Below are positions 56,520-64,000 of a stretch of DNA of 64,000 nt, piece after piece; positions within the stretch are counted from its first letter, which is position 1, and every line of letters starts with the position of its first letter. The position numbers and the translations under genes were made by a program. The notes below the pieces were generated by a model. It was given only the letters and a program-made list of their open reading frames with translations. It was not told the origin of the DNA and searched no databases. This DNA comes from Corydoras sp. C115 (lineage: Eukaryota; Chordata; Actinopteri; Siluriformes; Callichthyidae): positions 647,501 through 711,500 of the forward strand of contig JAFMOC010000173.1 of the NCBI GenBank assembly GCA_019802505.1. The letters are read 5' to 3'.

Positions 56520-57550
56520 CAGTACAGGATTAACAGAAAATAACGAGATGGGATTTTGATATCCAGAGACTTCTTCAGCTGTCAGATTACAGGTCAGATT
56601 ACAGAGGTCAAAGCCTAAAGCTTTGAGTCTAATCATGTTCTAATTTGCTTTTCTCTGGTATCACGTTTATCTTTTAAGACATCAAAATATATCTACTCCT
56701 TGTTATCCGTTCAGATCTGACTCATTCTTTCTCTCTCATGACTCATTTTACGTCATTTTTAGAATCTCTGAGTCATGTTTCCTGTTACAAAGTGCAGATA
56801 AATTTCACATGTACTAACTGAAAGCATTTGTATTAGAAACTATAAAATCTTATGCCCTCATTCTCATCATTATCAGAAGCAGCTGATTCTTTTTCGATGG
56901 TTGAATCCAGAAGCTTTGCATTTAATTTTAATCGATGTAAATGGTACTTTTTTAAATCATTCAGTAATCTGCAATATTTAGGCATATGAGATGTTAAAAA
57001 CTTGCATGGTACTGATGCATCCAAAGGGCTCCCAGTTTATTCAGGAGCAAGATTTGCTCTCATTACGTGCCACTGGGTAAAAAGCTTTCAGTAAAAAAGA
57101 ATTTTGCAACAGAATGTTGATGTGGTCTCCCCCAGGTCACTGTATACAGGGCTCTTTATAATGTCATAATAAACTGTCAGACACTAAACTCTGTAGCGCC
57201 TTCAAAGTGATTGCTGAAGCCTCTGTGGGTTCTCTTTTGTTTTGAGGAATAGCCTTGTCTTATCAGTGCCTTGGGGGTAAGATTGCTCGCATTTTCTTAA
57301 TTGATTTCTAATTAAAGGAACACTTGCAAATTCAAACACTTGGGGTTTATCTCAGTCTTTTATGTCTCTTATTTAGAATGCACTCACTTATTTATTTACT
57401 TCGTTCATTTTCATTTATACAGTTGTCTTTTAGAAATCCCTTTTCCTTGAATGTAAATCTTGAAATACAACACAGCTACTTTTCATGATTATTTTAACAA
57501 ATAATTAAATTTTTACAGATAAGTGATTTTTTTTTTGTATTTGCATTTAT
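56520..57550. other. Unique non-coding stretch
   Basis: 57110-57330 is repeat-free and moderately complex; no ORF or motif is identified. Confidence 0.45.
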
Positions 57551-57554
57551 TATA

Positions 57555-57840
57555 AAACAGTTACCAACACACTATAATAAAAAAAACAAGGTTTGAATTA
57601 TTTATGCTTTTAATAAAAACAATTTCATTAATAAACTAGTCTTCCGCAAAATAATGTAAGGCGATTTTTAAAGTGAACCTTGATCGCAGAGTAACAGAAT
57701 ACAGGTTTAGTGCTCATCGGGAATCGGTCCATTGTTCACATTAATCTGTATTTTCAAGTATGTACATAATTTTTAATAATGTATTTTATATGACGCATTG
57801 ACAGGAATGTGAAATGCTCACAGGTGTGCGTTATTGTCAG
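57555..57840. mobile_element. MITE family M, partial copy 5
   Basis: ATTATAAAACAGTTACCAAC, TTAATAAACTAGTCTTCCGC and GCTCACAGGTGTGCGTTATT match copies 1 and 3. It runs into (TA)n. Confidence 0.6.
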
Positions 57841-57842
57841 TG

Positions 57843-57844
<2 letters not shown>

Positions 57845-57902
<58 letters not shown>
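57845..57902. repeat. (TA)n microsatellite
   Basis: Pure TA over about 55 bases. Confidence 0.95.
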
Positions 57903-57907
<5 letters not shown>

Positions 57908-57909
57908 GT

Positions 57910-59380
57910 ATGTATGTGTATATATATATATTCATATTCTTGTTGCTAAATGTAATGTTTTTCGCAATCCCCAACAAGAAATTATAATGACAATAAATAA
58001 ACAGACACTTCTATACACAGATGAATAAGTGAGGAGACACCCAGTAATTCACTCGACAACTCCATGAACCCGAAACTCTAAATGGCATTCCCCTCACGTA
58101 TATCTGTGGCATAATCAGGTACTTGCACCATCATGTCAATCACAAGCCATGCCTGAATTATTCATCAATCATATTTTATTTATGCCTGTATTTTCCCGTG
58201 CTACCACACAAAAAACTCTGCTAAGCTGAAGATGCAGAGTGAACCTAGAACACTGAGCAGAGTAAATAATGCTTTCATCTTAGATACAAGTACTAGGAGG
58301 CAGATACTGCTTGGATCTACACAAGTTCTCAAACACACGCACACATGCATACACATATGCACACACATGGCATTATTAAAAAGCACTTTTTATGTTTTAG
58401 ACATTCAACTTTGGCTTTTAAAATTTTTAATCAGACAAAATATAAATGACTTAAAACTACAAAGTGTTTTAAAGGCACCTTTAAAGATCCTGTGTTAACA
58501 AACCTTTGTAGTCTAGCAATATGAGCAGTGTGATTGTAATATAATGCTGAGTAAGGTAGCTGTGCTAGATGTGTTCATAAGGTTTGTGTAAGTATGAAAT
58601 TCTTATTATTGGTATTATACTGTAGAATTATATTATATTATAGTATTATATAGGTATTATAGTATTATATAAATATTGTTATTATAGAAATGTGTGCATC
58701 ACCATAAAATTAAACTCATATTTATGTCCAAAAAAACCTGTGTGCTGAATTAAATTAAACAAGTTAGTGTTCAGATGTTTTCTAAAGTTTATGTGGCTTT
58801 GTAGTGCTGGTTTTAATGCCATTTGAAAAATTAATGAAGCATCTAAACACTTACACACAGGTTTCCTTATTCCACTTTGTGATTTTATTTGTTATGTTCA
58901 AACATTTGACTACAGTACCCCAATCATCTGTAATTGGTACTTAGTGTTCCTGTGTCAGGTAGAATAAATTTATAAAAATAAGATTAATAATTCACAACTG
59001 GATTACTAGAAGGTAGAAGGATATAACTGGTATTCAGGACTCCTCACACTGTATTAATTAGGATGTGTCCCAGTTACAAAAACACATGCTTACAGCTGTC
59101 CAAAGAAAGCCTTTGTCACCATTAAACACAGACTTGTACTGTAAATACAGTATTAGCACAAAACTTTGTCATAGATTTAATGTGAGTGCTGGTTGTCATA
59201 AATTATCATGATTGGTGGACATGGTTACAATAAAAAAAATGAATAAAATAAAACTTGTTTATAGCCTCTGTGTTGCCGACACTGACTATGTAACTAATGC
59301 TGAATTTAGTGTAAGGTCACACGAATTTAACGTCCTAGCCCTATCCTCAAACATACTTTACGGTCAGAATTTGGTTTATA
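57910..59380. other. AT-rich non-coding stretch
   Basis: No gene or repeat family recognised. Confidence 0.5.
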
Positions 59381-59499
59381 TATGTATGTTAGATCCATCC
59401 ATCCATCCATTATCTTCCGCTTGTCCGGGGTTCGGGTCGCGGGGGCAGCAACCGAAGTAGGGAGACCCAGACCTCCCTCACCCCAGTCACCTCCAACAG

Positions 59500-60115
59500 C
59501 TCGACTGGGGACTGGGCGTTCCCGGACCAGCTGAGAGATATAATCCCTCCAGCGTGTCCTGGGTCTTCCCCTGGGTCTCCTCCAAGCTGGACTTGCCTGG
59601 AACACCTCCCTAGGAAGGCGCCCAGGAAGCATCCTTACCAGATGCCCCAACCACCTCAACTGGCTCCTTTCGACGCGGAGGAGTAGAGGCTCCACTCCGA
59701 GTCTCTCCTGGATGACCGAGCTTCTCACCCTATCTCTAAGGGAAAGCCCAGCCACCCTGTGGAGAGAACCCATTACGGCCGCTTGTATTCGCGATCTTGC
59801 TCTTTCGGTCATTACCCAAAGCTCATGACCATAGGTGAGGGTTGGAATGTAGATTGACTGGTAAATCGAGAGCCTTGCCTTGTGGCTCAGCTCCTTCTTT
59901 ACCACAACGGACCAGTATAGGGTCCGCATCACTGCTGACCCCGCGCTGATCCGTCTGTCAATCTCACGCTCCATCTTACCATCACTCGTGAACAAGACCC
60001 CGAGATACTTAAACTCCTCCACTTGAGGCAAGATCTGATCCCTGACCCAGAGAGGACTCTCTACCCTTTTCCGACTGAGAACCATGGTCTCAGATTTGGA
60101 GGTGCTGATTTTCAT
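59500..60115 (-). pseudogene. LINE reverse transcriptase, C-terminal fragment
   Basis: The longest intact piece of the element's ORF, KISTSKSETMVLSRKRVESP through ELWVMTERARSRIQAAVMGS to QLRWLGHLVRMLPGRLPREV. It is the thumb and C-terminal region of a non-LTR RT. Upstream RT blocks are in other frames, so no functional protein results. Confidence 0.88.
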
Positions 60116-60125
60116 CCCGGCCGCT

Positions 60126-60857
60126 TCACACTCGGCTGCAAACCGATCCAGTAAGAGCTAAAGTTCGCAGCCTGATAATGTTAACAGGGACCACATCGTC
60201 TGCAAACAGCAGCGACGTGATCCTCAGATCACCAAACTGGACACCCTCCATACCCTGGCTGCGCCTAGAAATTCTATCCATATAAATTATGAACAGAATC
60301 GGTGACAAAGGACAGCCCTGACCGAGTCCAACCCTCACTGGAAACAAGTCCGACTTACTGCCGGCCATGCGAACCAAGCTCCTGCTTCACAAATACAGGG
60401 ACTGAATGACCCGTAGTAAGGAGCCATGTACCCCATACTCACGAAGCACCTCCCACAAAATACCCCGAGGGCCACAGTCGGAAGCCCTCTCCAGATCCAC
60501 AAAACACATGTAGACTGGTTGGGCAAACTCCCATGAACCCTCGAGGATACTGGAGAGAGCTGGTCCAGTGTTCCACGACCAGGACGAAAACCACACTGGT
60601 CCTTCTAGATCCGAGGTTTGACTATCAGTTCGGACTCTCTTCTCCAGCACCCCTGCATAGACTTTGCCGGGGAGGCTGAGGAATGTAATTCCCCTGTAGT
60701 TGGAACACACCCTCCGGTCCCTCTTTTTAAAAAGAGGCACCACCACTCCCGTCTGCCATTCCAGAGGCACTGCCCCCGATGACCATGCAATGTTGAAGAG
60801 GCGCGTCAACCAAGACACACCAAGGAGCCCTCTGACTACCTTAGCGACTTCAGCCAC
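60126..60857 (-). pseudogene. LINE reverse transcriptase, fingers/palm fragments
   Basis: Two overlapping frames carry EWQTGVVVPLFKKRDRRVCS to GSLLRVIQSLYL and then VRVGLGQGCPLSPILFIIYM to LLFADDVV. The FADD catalytic pair is present, but the frame changes between blocks. Confidence 0.85.
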
Positions 60858-62057
60858 AGTGATGGACGAGCCTCCTCCCGGGTCCTCTGAGATCTGCCTC
60901 CTCTCCGGAGGGCATATTGGGATTGAGAAGGTCCTTGAAGGTCCTTTCCTTCCACCGCCTAATGACGTCCCCAGTCGAAGTCAACAGTGCACCACCTCCA
61001 CTATATACTGTGTTAGTGGCACACTGTTTTCCCCTCCTGAGGTGCCTGACAGTTTGCCAGAATCTTGTAGGAGCAGACCGAAAGTCACTTTCCAAGGTCT
61101 CACCGAACTCCTCCCACGCCCGGGTTTTTGCCTCCGCGACGCACGAAGCCGTAAATCACTTGGCCTGTCGGTACCGGTCAGCTGCTTCTGGAGTCCCACA
61201 AGCCAACCATGCCCGATAGGACTCCTTCTTCAGCTTGACGGCATCCTTTACATGGGGTGACCACCACCTGTGTTCGAGGATTACCGCCATGACAGAAACC
61301 GACTACCTTGCGACCACAGCTCCTGTCCACCGCCTCAACAATGGAGGAACGAAACATGGCCCATTCAGGCTCAATGTCCCCCACCTCCCCCAGAATGTGG
61401 ATGAAGGGGGTAGGTACCATGGGAAAGTGCCCGACCACCAGACGCTTGCTAACAAACCCCATCCCCGGGCCTGGCTCCAGGGTGGGGCCCCGATAACCCT
61501 AAATCGGGCAGGGTACACATGATCTTTGTGTTATAGGGGCTTTCTTGGACCACTCTTTGTCTGACCCGTCACCTAGGACCAATATGCTTTGGAGACCCTG
61601 CCAGGGGCTTTTTGCCCCAGACAACATAACTCCTAGGATCATTCAAGCACACAAACTCCTCCACCACGATAAGGTGGTGATCCAAGGAGGAGCGTATGTT
61701 AGATCATACATTGTAATATCCAAACCACCCTTAAAGTTTGTTGCCTAGAATCTAAATTTTGATGTTTTTTTTTTTTTTTTTGGAAGAAGACAAACTGAAA
61801 GTTACACTCAAGTCCTAAAGCAGAACGTACTTAAAACTTGTGGATCCTCTCAATTTGACTTTCTCCCAACTTTTTAATAGATTGCAGACACCAGTTTCTA
61901 AATTCAAAGTGAACAAACAACAACACATTTCAGTTTTTATTGCGTTTTCAGAAAACTAATGCCCCAACATTTCTGGAAACAGGATTTATTATTACACTTG
62001 CTGGGGTGTTACAGTCTATTCCAGCAAAATGCAAATAAAGTAATTTCAAAAACATGC

Positions 62058-62422
62058 TGTTGAATAACTATCCATTATCTTCTGCTTTATCCTCTACTAG
62101 GGTCACGGCAGGAGGGGGGGTTCCCCATGCCCATCCAGGGGAGAACGTTTCGGGTGCTGGGCAGACACACCTAGGACAAGGTGCCAATCTATCGCTGGGC
62201 ACACACACTCACACAAACACACTCTACACACTCTATATGGGGTAATTTAGAGAATTCAATTGACTTGATCCATGTTTTTGGACTGTGGGAGGAAACCGAA
62301 GAACTTGGAGGAAACCCACGCGGACACGGCGAGAACATGGAAACTCCACCCAGATGGGGATTCGAACCGGGAATCCCTAGTGCTGAGAGGAGAACATGCT
62401 AACCACTAAGCCACCGTGCCAC
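62058..62422 (-). mobile_element. SINE-1 copy, full length
   Basis: Reverse copy with a near-perfect target duplication, CTGTTGAATAACTAT against CTGTTGACTAACTAT. Confidence 0.91.
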
Positions 62423-62429
62423 CCTCTGT

Positions 62430-64000
62430 TGACTAACTATACCTAATTATTTGTAAAAATTAGATAAAGTTACACTATATTGAAATTTGCCTATTTTTGT
62501 GGCATTTCAACAAACCGGAGAAATCATCTGATCATGTTGTGATTTAACAGTTTAACTATTAAAATCAGAATAAACATTAAAATTAATAGAAGAGTTACAG
62601 AAGAATTAAATATATAAAAAATAATAATAAAAATAGACTTATTTGACCTAAACATGAAAAGGAATGTAATTTCAAAAAAACAATTCTCAATATTTTTTTT
62701 GCGTTCTGTCTGAACATTTCCTAATTTAAAAAAAAAAACTGAGAACTGAAAAAAACAAACCAGTCTACAGCACTTAAACACCTGCAGAGTATTTCTAGCT
62801 GTGTTCAAAAAAAAAAAAAAAAAACATCTGTACAAAATAATGATGAATTAAATAAGTTCAGTCATTATTGGCAATAAGAAAAATTCTGCAAAATGTAGAA
62901 CTTCTTCCAAACAACTTGCAGAAAATGTCATATTTAAATGTACTGCCCCGCCAGAAAAAGGTCACAACCTGGATTTAACTAATAGATAAGAGCCTCCCGT
63001 TAGATAATTACTGCAGGGCAACACATTTGTAAGGTAATCAAAACTAAAGGTGGTCCAACAAACTATTAGTGTGTGACCTTTTTCGCCAGGTGGTGTATGT
63101 TCTCTATAGAAAAAGTATAACCAATACCAAATATGACATTTAAGCAGGAGTAACTAAGCCTTTGCATACCTAAAAGTTCAATTTGGACTAACAAAAACAA
63201 GAACACAGATGGACTAGAGTCTGTAATTGTAGTAAATCTAAATGGTTAGTAAGGGAAATGGACAGTGGAGCAAGAAGGAGGTATGTCCGAAATTTTGACT
63301 GGTACTGTATAATGTATAGGCTGTGTAATATTTGGTTTCATATCTCGATAGTGATACAAAGCACACGATAAATTGATTCCAAATTAAGATTAAAATAAAT
63401 TAAATTAATAAATTAAAATAATTTATCTCAAGTGGCTACATTAGTAAACCTATATCTTTTCACATTTCAACTTTAATAAAAATACAAAGTAAAAATCCAA
63501 TAAATCAAACTTAGTCCAATAAAATCCTTGAAGTAAATTAAGGTTCTTAAAATGACATTTAATGTGGAGCCAGGAAATTAAAGTGAAAAGAGGTGTTTGG
63601 CTACAGCAGTCTTCAAATGATAACAATCGTTATACTAACAGTGATTTATATCACAACAGATTAAATGATAATGCAGACTATGACATGACAAAATATATAT
63701 TGTCCTACTACATTTGCAAATCTATGTGTACTGTAGCACAAGGGAAATTTTTCTATGTAGAACAATTTTCTTTCGGACACACTGGTGATTTCACTGGTTA
63801 TTAAAGGTAGCAACACAAGCAGACAGACCGATACTGATGGTTAAACTCAATTCATAATAGATTCTCTTTAATGACTTCGAACTGGAGTGTGACTGTTATG
63901 ACATCCCCTGTGATGTCCGTCTGGTAGACTGCTTTCTAAAGACACATCGTCATACCTTTAATGATGATGGCCTTCAGTGCAGAGCTGTTAAAATTCAACG
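62430..64000. other. AT-rich non-coding end of window
   Basis: A piece of repeat family R near 63180-63300 (GATGGACTAGAGTCTGTAAT). Otherwise nothing is recognised. No exon is evident up to the window edge. Confidence 0.5.

Larger units (their letters stand above)
59396..61693 (-). mobile_element. Non-LTR retrotransposon, internally deleted copy with intact ends
   Basis: A LINE copy in reverse with a perfect 12-bp target duplication GTATGTTAGATC (59384-59395, 61694-61705). Its 5' end can fold on CACCACCTTATCGTGGTGG. Reverse transcriptase pieces lie in several frames: VPLFKKRDRRVCSNYRGITF near 60780-60680, the catalytic SLLFADDVV near 60200, and a C-terminal part, EFKYLGVLFTSDGKMEREID to RPRGRPRTRWRDYIS, at 60115-59500. 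The gap between the 5' leader and the pre-RT segment GDIEPEWAMF (near 61370) leaves no room for an endonuclease domain, so this copy is non-autonomous. Frameshifts and stops confirm it is dead. The clade is not assigned. The 3' end is GCGGAAGATAATGGATGG. Confidence 0.9.

Noticed and set aside
60700..61260. 186-residue ORF on + inside the LINE
   Set aside because: The LINE is coded on the minus strand; this is an antisense frame.

Overview
The window is vertebrate nuclear DNA, almost certainly from a teleost fish. It has two multi-exon genes with GT-AG introns, hundreds of bases of (TA)n, (GT)n and poly-C/T tracts, a dense tRNA-derived SINE family with a fish-type core, hAT-like DNA elements and a LINE copy. 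I cannot name the species. There are no bacterial features.

Genes. From 751 to 20369 (+) lie the last nine coding exons of galnt3, a Golgi polypeptide N-acetylgalactosaminyltransferase; its 5' exons are left of the window. From 39240 down to 27832 (-) lies the complete four-exon coding sequence of csrnp3, a nuclear cysteine/serine-rich protein of 621 codons. The genes converge tail to tail, the same arrangement as human GALNT3-CSRNP3 on 2q24.3. The space between stop codons (20370-27831) holds the putative 3' UTRs, a 410-bp tandem duplication, a perfect 53-bp inverted repeat, a ~34-bp minisatellite and a 1.3-kb hAT-like element. The galnt3 reading frame is broken once, in its third visible exon, by an apparent one-base loss near 9232.

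Right of csrnp3 (39241-64000) I find no coding exon. It holds repeats, unassigned AT-rich DNA, a CT/GA-rich block at 44519-45010 that could be a csrnp3 promoter or non-coding first exon, and a 2.3-kb LINE insertion (59396-61693, -).

Repeats dominate. SINE-1 (about 345 bp, head GGCGGCACGGTGGCTTAG, tail (ATGA)n or (ATGG)n) has about 45 full or partial copies on both strands, many with 11-15 bp target-site duplications readable directly. SINE-2 (head GTGGTAGCTCAGTGG, tail TTTGGATAAAAGCG) and SINE-3 are fewer. The LINE ends with the same 3' tail as SINE-1, which makes it a candidate source of the machinery that moves SINE-1. Other structures are hAT-like elements with 8-bp duplications, a foldback MITE family, a five-copy tandem array of SINE-1, and an inverted repeat pair flanking galnt3 exons 4-7.
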